A program made the translations under genes and the position numbers. Below the pieces are notes generated by a model. The model had not been told where the DNA came from, made no database searches, and saw only the letters and a list, made by a program, of their open reading frames with translations. From positions 937,552-1,001,551 of the forward strand of contig JANPWX010000172.1 in assembly GCA_024734555.1 (NCBI GenBank): a stretch of DNA of 64,000 bases. The letters are read 5' to 3'. Shown here piece after piece: positions 28,125 to 40,563 of this stretch (position 1 is the first letter of the stretch; the number at the start of each line of letters is the position of its first letter). Origin of the DNA: Trochalopteron elliotii (lineage: Eukaryota > Chordata > Aves > Passeriformes > Leiothrichidae).

Positions 28125-30721
28125 TTAAAAAAAAACCCAGGAGCACACGTAGGTCCTTATGAAATGACAAATTATTCAGATGTAGGCTTCTGTCCTTTCT
28201 AACTTGCATGGTGAAACTAAAAACTCATTCCAAGATGAAAAGTTACATTTGAAATCCTTCAGCCAAGATTTTGATTACACAAAGTCACCATATTAAGAAC
28301 TACAAGTTAGCTCTTGCTTGTTCTGGGCTTCTACACACTTTAAAGGTTTTGCTGGTCCAACCCTATCAGCAAAACCTCACAGGAGATAGAGCTTATACAC
28401 TCAAAAGCATTCTTTTGCCTGATTTAATTTAAATCAATTTCCCAAATAGAATTAAAGCTGCACCAGAGGGAAAACTTTTTAGCTGCTATCACAGCACCTT
28501 CATTAGGGTTTTTGCCAGCGCAGCTATTTGGCTGGAGTTTTTGCAATAACTGATATAGCTGTGACAGGAATGAAAAAAACATTTATATGAAAGAAGAGAG
28601 CACCTTCACCTCAGCAGGAAAGGAAGCACTCAAAGCCAGTCAATGGCATCTGAAGCGTCCCTTAGAATGCAATAGCACCTTGCAACTTACTAAATTAGTT
28701 ATGTTGTAGGTAGGTTTAAAAGTTAACAAAAAATTAAAGCCCCATGTCTATGTTAAATTCTCCATAAAAGCAAAGTTTTTAGAAGGCAGTTTAAGCATTG
28801 TTTCAACTTCTGTTGCTCTTTTAATTAAGCATCACAGAGGGATACTGCCCAAATGTACACAACCCCCTCACACAACCTCCCCATCACTCAGCATTCCCTC
28901 TGCTCAGTCCTTCTTCCTAACCCAAGACAGGTCTCTGCAGGCCAACCTGACCTGCTCTTGGGTCTCCTCTTCACAGGAAGAGCACAACTCAACTTAAAAA
29001 TGACAGGTTTCCAGAAGGTAGAATACCTTCCACTCACAAACAGAGTGGAGTCAATATGACTAAATAGCTAGCAAACAGTAGGAATAACTAAGCTACATGC
29101 AACACATTGGTAAACCAGTGGTATAAAATAAACACATTTGCTCAAAAATGGCATTTCATGTTTTGCTACAACAGGTATTACTATTCAGATTATCAGTAAT
29201 ATACTGATCACTGAAATATGCACTGATTTGGGATAGTTTATAAATGCCAGACTTAATATTGGACCAAAGATTACTAACAGATTTTCTTTAAAAACAAAAT
29301 TTAAATTAAAGGCAGTAGTAGGATGGAGGGAGTCTCCACCTTTTAAATGAAAATATTGTTGAGCTCTTTAATAAAAGCTCAAACAATCACATGCTCTGGA
29401 ACAAGGCCTCTGAATTCAGAAATTTAACCCAGCCCCTCCATTCATATACATTTGCAGGACACTACTGCCAGTTTACCAAACATTAGCCTCAGCAACACTT
29501 TTTCTCCTGCTTCTGCTACAGAGATAAAGGACGATAATAGCCAATTCCCTACATTTTCAAGGGCAGCCAGTAAAAAGTACTATTTGTCCCCTGGGTGTCC
29601 CATTTGACAGTCTGGGTCACAAGCAGCTGTTGAAGCCCAGATAAGAAGTGGTATTTGGGGACTGAGGATAACAGGTCCCTCATCTCCCAGGGGTTGAGCC
29701 AGCATCCTCAAAATACTCCAGTCAGACAGTAAAGAGCTTATGAGAAAACAAGTAATTTGTGTCTTTGGAACAATGTTTAATAAAGGCTGATAATAAATAA
29801 GGCCCAAGGCAATGCCAATGAACAAAGAAAGCAAAATATTGAATAACTGATCACTGTTCATTAAATACTTCTGTTAACCAAATGAGACACAGGTCCTTTG
29901 AGAATTGGGCAGGAGTGTAATTACTCCCATAACAGAAGAATCCTTTACAGCAAGTAGGAAAAGAGCTGGATTAAAATTTGGTAAGGTTATTTCAGAGCTG
30001 ACATTTTTAAACTTTTACTCCATGGACTTTGAAGAGCATTTTATTACACAATAAAAGAGGTTTAGAAAACAGTAAGAGCAGTGAGCAGACTAGTGACACT
30101 TGTTTCTATGGATTTATCTCAATTTTCAGTTTCTGCATACATTTCCAATGTCTGAAAGGCATTTCACTGAAGTCTCTCTCTCTCCCTGGGCATCCTATTT
30201 GGAAAAGGGTTTTGGGACCTTTCCTTTTTACACACCCTGAACATGCTAATTTCTTATGGGTTGCCTATCCAAGACCTCTCTTTCTAGGTTGAGTTTCACT
30301 GAAATCAACCAGAAAACTGAATTGCTACCAGGAAGGAAATCAGCACTCCCAGACCGTCCAGTTGCACAAGCCCTGTTTCTTTTGGAATCAAACATCGAGA
30401 TGTTGGAGCGATGAACACCAACAATTTTGCAGATGTGCTGATAGACTCCAGATTAACGTCCATCCCAACTCATTTCCCTCCACACATTTATTTGACAAGT
30501 TCAGACATTGCTTCTTTCCCAAAATGCATCAGCCTCCTTTGTCTTTAAAACATCTTGGACCAGAATCCAAGCATTAACATAAAACCTGAGAGTATATCAG
30601 TGCACCAGACCTCTCATTCTTCCTTAGAAGTGGTTGGAAAAGGAAGGACTAGGCTTATTGTTTGCAACCAGGCTTCATACCTATCATGGTTTCACAACAA
30701 ACACTTTACAGCAACAAACAT

Positions 30722-30734
30722 TATATATATATAT
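30722..30734. repeat. (TA)n microsatellite
   Basis: Thirteen bases of alternating T and A in intron 5, followed by TGTATG. It is short and probably neutral. Confidence 0.85.
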
Positions 30735-32649
30735 GTATGCACACCATATTTTCCTGGAAAGAAGGTTGGAACTTTTCTTCTTAATAACAATTTATAAATT
30801 GCTAAATGGTTCCACATGCTTATAAGTACCTTAAATTCAAAGCAAACTGAGAAGAGTTCATTTGCCATTGCGGCAAATTAATTATGTTGGCAATGAACAA
30901 TCTCTGGCCACCAAAGCCATATGATGACATGGAAAAATAACACACTAATTCACCCTGTGAGTCACTGAGTTCTCCATATTTTATAGCCTGACTTGTTTTA
31001 TAATTTGACTTGTTCAAGTGATGGGAAGTCAGAAGAATCAGTAATTAAATGCTGATCTCTCAAGCCTTTTGTGGAATAGATATTTCCTGGGTACATGGTC
31101 CCATATTCTACACTGATTTGGGTACACACAGTGGAATGCCAAGATAAGTGACTTGCAGTGGATGTAGCACATAAACAGTTCTAGTGCATTTCTTACGGAG
31201 GAAAAAAACCCAGCTTTTGAAAGGTCCCTTTGGTTGTTGATTTTGGCCTCCACATTCCAATATTTGACAATTTTCACTAGGTTTTTAAAGTATTGTCATA
31301 CCCTTTTCTTCAGCTGTTCTGGACTCATTTTTATCAATTTTGTGGCACAAAACAGAGGGCTAAAATTAGGCAATGTGATGATTCAGCAGCCCTTCAGCAC
31401 CATAACAAGTTCAATATTAGAGGCATCAAGGCACTGCTTTGGGGGCTGGAGAGACAGATGTGTAAGAAAATCCATGAAGAGACAAATGGTTAAGAACTGT
31501 CTTCTAGATGGATGCAAAATTCCTGTAAAACAGCATCTAGGACAGCACTTGCTATCAGGAGAGGCAGCTTTGCTCTCAGGGGAAGTCTGAGCCTCAGCTA
31601 AAGGCAAGTGACCAGTTCTCCACAGCACTGGGGACATCAGCTGTAGGCAAAGCTAAGGTCATTGCTGCAGTCCACCAAATACAGGTTACATGGAGCTCCT
31701 GCTGTAAAGCACACAATCTCATTGACTGACCACCTGGAGAACTCCAGGACACAGCAACACCACCTCTGCCTTCCCAAGTGCTGGGGGGTCTCCTCCCATG
31801 ACCACCAGTTAATAAAGGCCATGCACACTACGTCTGTCAGGAAGCACTGCTGAAACAATGCACAAACCATCTTTTACAAAGCGGCTAAAAGCCTAAAGAG
31901 TCACTCAATGAAGACAAAGATGGACAAAAATTCAGTCAACTGCCCCATTAAGAGGTGCCCTCCTCCCTGAAGTCATTCTTTAAAATTTATATTTAGTAGA
32001 AATGGAAAACGAGAGCTAGTACACAAATCTCTTAGCATAGTTCAGAATTTTTTAATAAAATGAATTCATTAATAGACTGCAGAAACTACTGTCCGTGCAC
32101 TGATAAGATGGATAGCAGCCTGGCTTATGTTCATGTGACACCTGCTCAGAAGCTAGAGTTCCTACATAAAAATGAAACCTTTAAACAAGTATTCTGTAAA
32201 TTAGTCACCTGAGTTTTTCCCCATCAAAATGACATCTCACCACTGTCCTCTCCTGAGCTCCCTACAAGAAGATGCTTGCCAAGCCTTCTCCCTTTCGATG
32301 CTAGTGGAGGTTAAACATCCTAGATAAATTATTACAGAAAACACACCAACTCTTGTGCTGGAAATCATTCTTCCCCTGATAGCATGATGCCACTAAGCAC
32401 TAGAAGGAGAACATATTTCACTCTCACATGCAGCTTTTATGTACACCACTTTTTTCTTCCCTGAGCAAATACAATTTCATACAAGGAGACAAACACACAT
32501 GGTAAATTTTCTTTAGGTTTCATCAGTACTTCTGAAAACAAAACCAAAACAAAATCTAAGCTTATAGTACACCACTGAATTTTCAGTATTATCATTCATA
32601 TGGCAACATTAGCCCTGACCCACAATGGCATGTAAAAGTATTAGTTACG

Positions 32650-32663
32650 TGAACGTACGTTCA
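32650..32663. repeat. 14-bp perfect palindrome TGAACGTACGTTCA
   Basis: The 14 bases equal their own reverse complement and contain two ACGT tetramers. A further CpG lies just outside in TTACGTGAACG. CpG is rare in the surrounding intron, so three within 16 bases stand out. It may be a dimeric transcription-factor site or chance. Confidence 0.9.
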
Positions 32664-35327
32664 TTCAAGGATACATATTGTGCACACACACAGATGTGTG
32701 ATTCATTGAAAGTGTAATAAAAAAATTTTTGTAAGTATTCTGATTAAGAGGTGATCACTGGTGGACTTTCAAAATCCTGGGTAGAGCTAAATTCTGTAGC
32801 ATGTAATAGACTCCTACACACTGGAACCTTTTGGGGAGGGAAAGAGAAGGTGGTATAACTCTTGAAGACAGGTGGCATCACATCACAAGGACACAGTCAG
32901 CATGTCCTGCTGGTTGCAGTCAGGGATTGATATCAGGAGAAGGGGGGTTGTCTTTTGGCAAGCATGTCCCAAGTTGCCTCAGCACCTGCATGCAGCTGGT
33001 TGGGTTGTGCAGGGTGAACCACAGGCTCCAGGCTTTGTGCCTCACCCTCTCCTCTCTTCCAAATATTCCACAACTCACCACAACTCAGTAATTGCCTATG
33101 CCACAGCAGTGCACACACTTAGTAAAACCCTCTCCAGTTTCTGGAGAGGAGAGCAGCAGGGGCAGTTTGAGAGCTGGAACAAATCTCTCCTCCTCTGCTT
33201 GCAGGAGAGGAGAGATGTGGTGTCAGACCTGGTAGTGTAAGATTTCTCTTTGCTACTCACAGTCCTAGAGAGTGAAGAGTGGTTTTATAAGGCTCACACA
33301 TTGTCCTGTACACCCCTCTACAATGCTCCTGGGCTACCAAAAAGTACCTGATCTGCTATGCTGCCTCCCTTGCTCTGGCCACATTGGCTAGAGGCAGCAT
33401 CCTGCTTTTTCTGACAAGACAGGCTATTCCTCTTTAGCTAGGAAAGAGGCACCACTACAACAGGTCAAAGATACAGATCTCTGTGACTTCCAGCTACAAG
33501 TCAGGAACCGTGCACATCTCAGATTTTGGGTGCTCTGTGCTCTATGACTTCTTAAAAAGACTGCAGCAATCTTCAGTGTTTTCAGTTTCCAAATTAATTT
33601 TGGATGCAGACCTGAATTGAACATGCCACAACTGCAGTACCAGCCTGGAGGAAAAAACCTCTGCCACAACTACTTAGATTTGCAAGACAGAAGGCAGCTC
33701 AGTTTCCCAGCTAGGAAACTTTTGTTTAAAGGTACTGCCCTCCAAGCAATGCATACCACACTTTTTTAAAACTGCTTATCAAAAGTATCCCCTGATTGTG
33801 TTACAGCACCCTCACCACACACTGCCAGTACACTCTCCAACAGTCATGGCAATGCCATACAGATATCCAGCAGGGAAGTAGCCAACTTTGCATGTTCTGC
33901 CAGCCAACACTACTGTGAGGTTATTGTGTGCATTGCAGAAAGTACAGGAGGTGCAGTTAGAACTAGGGACCCACTGTATGTGGCAGCATAGAAATCTTCA
34001 TGTCATGGTGTTTGATCCAAAAGTCATGGCAAAGAGCACCATTTACCCTAAAGATCTAAATTTCAAACTACAAAGCTTGTTACCAGCTGCTGACTCTTCA
34101 CAACCCTAAACAGCTTTTGATAAAGTCAGTTCTTGTTACTGCATGTCCTTCACAGGATAGCCAGCACTGCCTTTATCAGCTATCAGCTCTTGCACAGTGC
34201 TCCCTCACTTTCCACTGCCACTGCTGTCCCCCACAGCCAGTTCCAAGCAGCAAAGCTAAGTCATGTCTGGGAAAACCATTTCACTGAAACAGCACTGAAG
34301 TCACTATGGAAAACCCACACACATGCAGGCCCCATAGTGAGCCTTCATTCCAATACCTCACAGCTTTTTTTCCCTAAAAATACCCTGATCTAGCCACTTT
34401 TCCTAGGGGTTCCTAAACAGTTGCAAGGTCACCTCCTAAACTCAGACAATCTGAGCTAACATTTTTTGTACATAATATGGACTCATCTGCTTAGAAAACC
34501 TGTGTCCATATGAAACCATTCACAAATGCAAATCAATGCTCCTCCACTTGCCCTACCTGTTCCAAGTAACCAAACTGCCATCATTCAACCTGTATTGCTT
34601 CTGCTCCCCTACAACATCCATGCTGTACGGCAATTTGCCTGCTTCAAACTCAAGAGGTTCTCAGTTACTGTCACATGGTTTCTTACAAAATAGAAACAAT
34701 TATCTTAGACACTTCTTCACAATCTTTGCTAATCCCAGAATTTGCTTGGGTTTGAGTTTAAAATTTAGCAAGTAGAGCTGGGGGAGAAACTGTTGTTTTC
34801 ATCTTCAGAAGGGAGTGCACAAGTCCAGGAACCCACATCAGAGATGGCAGCTCAAAAAAATACATCATATTTCTTTCCACAGTATTTTTAGTAATTCCCT
34901 CTTAGATTTTCAAAGGAGAAACTGGCACATGGAGTGTTAATCTGTAACATTGCACCATAGTTTCTTCAGAACTAGAAATACAGCCTTTCTTAATTGCTGC
35001 GCAACAGAATCAAAAGCAACACAAGAACCTGAAGAACTTGTTAGAACAATTCAGGTTTTGAGGAAAGTTAAATAATGAATTCAAGGAAAACATCATTTCC
35101 TTCAGCTCGAGTGTACACAGGAGATACCACTGACACAAGTTTCCCATCACATTTGTTTATAATACACTTACAAGTAACCTAATGCTTTGAAAGATTAAAT
35201 ACATGTGTTGCATTCAAGCTACACACAGATCATAATTACTTAATTATATGTACAAATATTATTTCATTTGTAATTTTGAATTAATGCATACCATCAGCAC
35301 ACTCTGCATCTTAACTGCTGGTTCTAG

Positions 35328-35346
35328 TCTGCCACAAGGTGGCAGA
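35328..35346. promoter_or_regulatory. Candidate CTCF-type site, palindromic
   Basis: TCTGCCACAAGGTGGCAGA is an 8-bp perfect inverted repeat around AAG. Read on the plus strand, CCACAAGGTGGCAG fits the known CTCF core (CCASYAGRKGGCRS) with one mismatch, A at the Y position. It lies about 0.8 kb from exon 5 within intron 5. CTCF binding is inferred from the motif only; the palindrome alone could also be a chance hairpin. Confidence 0.4.
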
Positions 35347-36163
35347 AATTTCAAAGTTAAAATAGAAAGATCGTTGTAGGCTGTTCCATGAGTTAGGTTT
35401 TGTTTGATCTGCTATGAGTAGAGAGAGAGGAAGTATGTTTATGTCACCAGGTTAAAACTTAAGGACCACACACTCCTTTTTTTTTGTGGTAGAGAAGCAA
35501 AATTAAACCTTTAGCATAGTACATGATACAGATTTTTAAAGGAAAAGTATGCACAAACAATGAGTAAGTAAAACATTTTGAAATTTTAATATCTAGATTT
35601 AAAGTTTTTAATTACTGAAGATATAAGCAAGCATAAAATACGTGGCCTAAATTTCAAAAACACCAAATAAATTATTTTAGGTATACAGATCACACCTTTT
35701 GTGTGTTTGGAAGCAGCATTAAATTTTTTGATAAAAACTCCCCTGTATTCTGGTTAGCAGCTACTTATTTTTTCCTATTATTTTTGCTATGATTGTCTGT
35801 TAAGAAACAGACACAAAAACAATGCATGCTGCAAGAGGGTATCACTAAAACATTATTTAAAAAAATCGTTAAACAGTAACTCCCATCCTCTCTCACTGGC
35901 AAATTAACTTTCTACTTTTCCCATGAAGGAAAATTCCTTCATTTTTTTCATTTTTTGAAATTATTAATTTACTTTTTTCAAAGTGAAAGAAAAGATGATT
36001 AAAAGAATTGTTATTTAAGGTTAATTACACCAGACTTTTAAGAAAGTCAAGGCTTAATTTAATGTTAAAATGGTGATGTGATCTGAAGCAAAGTCACACA
36101 AAGTCACAACACGAACTCCAAAATACAAGTTAGGTGACAGAAACAACCAAATAAGATACTTAC

Positions 36164-36227
36164 TGTCTAGCCTGGTCCTTATTGCCATATGTTACATTTA
36201 CAACTGCAGTCTCCGTGTCAGTGTTCA
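36164..36227 (-). CDS. IGF2BP3: IGF2BP3 exon 5 (middle of RRM2)
   Basis: A 64-nt exon. Its first two bases complete a Val codon from exon 4; it then reads NTDTETAVVNVTYGNKDQAR and ends with two bases of a Gln codon. It covers the central strands of RRM2, where TAVVNVTY takes the RNP1 position, although the aromatic RNP1 consensus of canonical RRMs is poorly kept in this family. The acceptor is TTTCTAG followed by TGAAC and the donor is CA followed by GTAAGT. The 64-nt length agrees with what I recall for exon 5 of IGF2BP genes. It is separated from exon 4 by only 93 bp. Confidence 0.97.
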
Positions 36228-36320
36228 CTAGAAAGGAAAATGCAACAGAAGGAGGGTAAGTTCTGTGTGCACTCACTTCCTACTGCAAACTTAAAAGCAA
36301 ATTGAGAGAGGAAATAGTAC
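36228..36320 (-). other. IGF2BP3: IGF2BP3 intron 4 (93 bp)
   Basis: A very short intron, GTACTA to CTAG, between two micro-sized exons (52 and 64 nt). The introns on either side are 8.1 kb and more than 27 kb, so exons 4 and 5 form an isolated pair. Introns this short are normally spliced by intron definition. Confidence 0.95.
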
Positions 36321-36372
36321 CTTGCTCACAGTTCTCCACAGTTCCATACTGAGCTAACAAACTATCCAGCAC
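36321..36372 (-). CDS. IGF2BP3: IGF2BP3 exon 4 (RRM2, first helix)
   Basis: A 52-nt exon reading VLDSLLAQYGTVENCEQ plus the first base of a Val codon. It encodes the first helix and following turn of RRM2; the first strand of the domain (a KLQIRNIPPHL-type sequence) should be in exon 3, which was not found. It corresponds to about residue 96 onward in the 579-residue human protein, and the missing 95 codons equal the combined coding length I expect for exons 1-3. The acceptor is TCTTATAG followed by GTGCTG, phase 0; the donor GTACTA is weak. The AQYGTVENCEQ wording also matches IGF2BP1, so paralogue assignment rests on the other exons. Confidence 0.96.
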
Positions 36373-38311
36373 CTATAAGAGATAAAAGAAATGACAGATT
36401 TAAATTTCAAAGCAGATTAAAAGAACAAAAAAGCCTCTAAAAAACACCAGAATTTTAAAAATTATTGTGGGAGACTATAGATCATTTAACACAGCTATTC
36501 CAACAAAGAAGAAATTATTATTCCAGGAAGAGCAAGCATACATTGCTTGTTTTCTCTCTCATATCAGAAAATCTGCATTTAAAATTTCATTAATGTAAAA
36601 ATACAAAGTATAACTTCAGGAACTCACACTGCACTGTACATTCCAAACTTTGAAAATAAACCTCCAAGTCACTTGTTCTCAGAGTGGGCTAAAGCAGAGG
36701 TAGAAAGAATTAGAGAACAGCAAATCCAAAATAAAACTTTCTCCACGTATTCCAAGAACATATATCTAACTTTGTCCCTGTTTGGAGTTGTTGGGGTTTT
36801 TCCTCCCAACACATTTAGGTTGTACATAAAAATGTTATTCTCTTCCTTAGTGGGGAATTGTCTGTGTAGAGAAGGTAACAAGAACAACTAGCACATGAAA
36901 AGCAGTTTCACAATTATTTTGACAGATTTCTCAAAGATCATCATTCCAGAAGAACCACTCACAACAGTATCTTCACCATTATTTGAAAGTCACCATTAAT
37001 TTTTCCTTCAGTAGAAAACTAGGAAGAAGCAGGTAAATGTACGTGACAAGGGGCAAAAGAAATCTAAATTAAGTAGTATTATTTTGCATAGTTTGTTTTA
37101 TTCTAGTCAAATGGAGGATGAAGAAGGGGAAAGTACACAAAATTCTGGGGAAAAATCAGGGTGTCAGAGTATTCCAGTAAAAGCATTAGCACACCCACAG
37201 TTGTACCACATCTAAAATTCACACAGTATAGAGTTTATTTCTCGCCAGGAAGAAAATAATGTTGCAGAAAATGGTGACTCTGGCAGTAACTAGCACAGAC
37301 ACAAGTGTATCATTGTGGTGTATTGCATCCTAGTTTTGTCTCAGATATTTAACTGATGCTGGAAATGTTCACAATTTACAACAAGAAGTGAAAAAGTAAG
37401 CTTGCAATCCATTCTGTAACTAAAGTGACATTTCTTCAGCTAGCCTCTTAAGGGGAAATGTAAGCAAGAGAGGGGGGAAACCCCTTTGGGAAAGGAAGGA
37501 AACAAGGAAGCAAAGATAGAAGGAAGGCAGCAGGCATAAAAAAGCATCTGTGCCACTTCCCTTTGCTATATCGAGTGTGCACAAAACCCCAGTCCCGTAA
37601 AATGTAAAATGTAAAATTCAGTCTACATCTTCATGAGATGAAAATTCCTAAATTATAATCTATCAATTTACCACATACTTTTACTGTAATGCAAAAGACA
37701 TTTCTAAGATAGACTGCAGTTTATATGCAGTTTATAAACCTGAAGACAACTCTCATCAGTGCAATTTCCACTCTTTACCACCGACTAAAGTTTAAACTGC
37801 ACACAGAGGTTTCAAAGGTAACATTTCAAACCAGGTATTTAAAAGGCAATGCAGTGCTTGCCAAGTTTGAGCAACGCATTACTGCTTCTAATTGCAGAAT
37901 TTCCCCATCCTTCTTGTAGAGACTCTAGTAAGTTTTCTTGGCAACTGTTTTGTTTTCATAGACAAGTTGTTAATTGTCCTTCCATTCTACAAGTAGAGAT
38001 TAGCCTAGTCTGAGAGTTTGGCTTTTCAATCCCCTAAAAAATAATTTTTCTGCCACTCTTCGGATCTGACAATTGGAATCTAAGTGAATGTTCACTCTGA
38101 AATTTGCTAAATATTACTGAAGCAGAGATGCTCCAGGGGATTAAAATAAATTAAAAGTCTGTGGAAGATCCTTTTAAGACAATTAAAACTCTGGCACAGA
38201 CAAGTGGGAGAGTTGTGAGGTCTTGCAGGTCTGCAGCTGTACCTCACACAAGCCAGGAAAGCCACAGCATGCGATTAGAGGAAAACCTTCTTCCACAGAC
38301 TGCTTGAGGGA

Positions 38312-38337
38312 TTCACCCACTGAAACCAGTGGGTGAA
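38312..38337. repeat. Perfect inverted repeat, 11-bp stem, 4-nt loop
   Basis: TTCACCCACTG at 38312-38322 pairs perfectly with CAGTGGGTGAA at 38327-38337 around an AAAC loop. In the IGF2BP3 pre-mRNA it would form a compact GC-rich hairpin about 2 kb upstream of exon 4. It is too short for a microRNA precursor. Confidence 0.92.
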
Positions 38338-40547
38338 CACAATCTCAGGTGGGGTCAGGGGTTTAAAACAAGAAAAGCAATGCTTTTCCCAGTGTAGAGA
38401 TCCTTTCTGAGCTGTTTAGTTGAAATAGGATATCAAAGAGTTCATTAGTCTGATAAAGCAATTCCTTTGTCCCTACAGTATGCGAACACCTGTGCTGTTC
38501 TACGCCACAGACTGTGCCACAATATGAGCAAATGTGTTTAGTTGTTATTATGTTTGAACTGTGCAGACGACCAACTCATGGCCACTCTGCTCCGAAGCTG
38601 CATCATTTCAAACAGAATTTAATTTTCATCCTTATTCATACAGGCAAAGAGCAGTGCTAGAATGCCAGAGGTACCACAACAGTTTGCTTGGTAAGAATCA
38701 ATATTTTGTAAGGTATTTCTATATTAAATTTATATTCTGGGCTAAGCATATTGAGACCCACATACTAAAGTCACCATCTTCATTAAGAAAAGAAATGCTT
38801 TAAAGCTGAATCCACACAACTTTTAAAAGACATTTTCTCTAAAAAGTACTTTCAACATGTTTGTGATCAGCCATCAAAAACTTCTCAACACACTATCCCT
38901 TGCATCTGCTCCCAGGAGCCTAAGAACCCAGAGGCTACTTTGCTATTAATGCTGAGGAGCAGCCCAGAATGGCATATTCAGGATCACACCCCTCTCCAGC
39001 AGGAGTTCTCCAGTTATGCTGCACCTTAATCCTCTTCTGATCCATTTCAGTCAGAGACAGGGTCCATCTGGGCTTTAATCCAAGCGATTTGGGTTCCCAT
39101 GTTCTTAAAAGAGTTGCTTTACTGAACAGATTTGAGAAGTTTCCTCAAAAGATTGGAGCTTGCTTTAACCACAATGAGAAACCATCCTCTTTGGTCAAAG
39201 ACACTTGTTTTCTACAGCCCTGTCTCTTCAGGAGAAACCTGAATTTTCATCATCATCAGCCTCGTGCAGCAGGATTTTAAGTGTGATCAACACTACAGAG
39301 GTAGCCTTTTAACTAGATTACTTAAAATGCACTAATACAAAAGTTCCAGCAGCTGTTGGAGGGGGGGGGGTGTGAGGAACAAGTTTCATGGGTGAGAACA
39401 CTTTTAACTGAACCAGCTGATCCAATTGGGAGAAGTCATTGCAGTCATATTCAAAGCCAGGTCCTCTATCGTAACTCACTTTGAAAACACAGAACTCAAT
39501 TACTGCGTGTGTTTTTTGCTTCACATGTATTTACTGCAACAGTCAGTTTCTATTCACATCTTTCATTTCTTCATATGTCTCTCACTATCTTTTCCCTCTC
39601 CCCAAAATTTTCCTCTCTAGCCCAAAGCCTATAGTTCTGGTGCAAAACAAACATGTTTTGTTTGAGCTGTGCTTCCGTAACACTTTTCGTGTACAGCCTT
39701 GTTGGGCAATCAGAACAAAATTCAAAGCCAAGTTGGTGGTGCAGCAGCAATTCTGATGAGCAGCTGAAAAGTTTATTTGTACAAATATTTAATCTAAGCT
39801 AGAAAAAAAAGGTCTTTCCTTTTCTTGAGCTCTCCTTCTAGCAGTTGTCCAAATTGGGTCTCCTGCTCTTGTTATAGCACAGATGTCTCTCTCACAAAAA
39901 GCTGCAGTCTTATACTGTGGACTTTCATTCATCAGGCTCTAAAAGCCAATTCTGACTTCATTATAAACAGCATTACCCTACACCAAGCCCCACAAACCGA
40001 GGCTGCTTTACATGGAAAAACAAAGAAGGAAACATTACTCTTCAGTGAAACTGAGAGCTTGATGCACACGTTAAAATACCACAGTTCTCATAAAGATTTC
40101 ACAGATTTAGGAGCAGCACTTTTGAACAAAATCAGACCAGTTGTTTCCTGTACTTTCAGAGCAGACTCTTTTATACACATCATCTTATAATGCTGTAGGA
40201 CTTCTGCCTTACACTGTAAGGAAATTAGTCTCAAGACATCTGGTCTGTAAGCACAGTTATCCATATTGTTTCTCTCTCACACATGCACTTAGCGACAGGA
40301 ACATCACAGTGGTGCTGTAGAGCCCGAAGTTATTTCCTCCACTCATGTAGACCAAATCCCTTAGACCACCACCACCACTCCCTTGTTTCCATGACACCTG
40401 TGTCATGTTGGCAAGGAATTAAAATTTGACAATACAACTGAAATCATAAATAGCAGGGGCTAAAAGAGACAGAAGTATTAGAAACATTCAGTAGAAAAAC
40501 GACATAGAAATTTTTGGCTGCAAAGACTCTGAGTGTACAATGTGATT

Positions 40548-40563
40548 AAACAAACAAACAAAC
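40548..40563. repeat. (AAAC)4 microsatellite
   Basis: Four perfect AAAC units in intron 3. No associated retrotransposon body was recognised. Confidence 0.85.
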
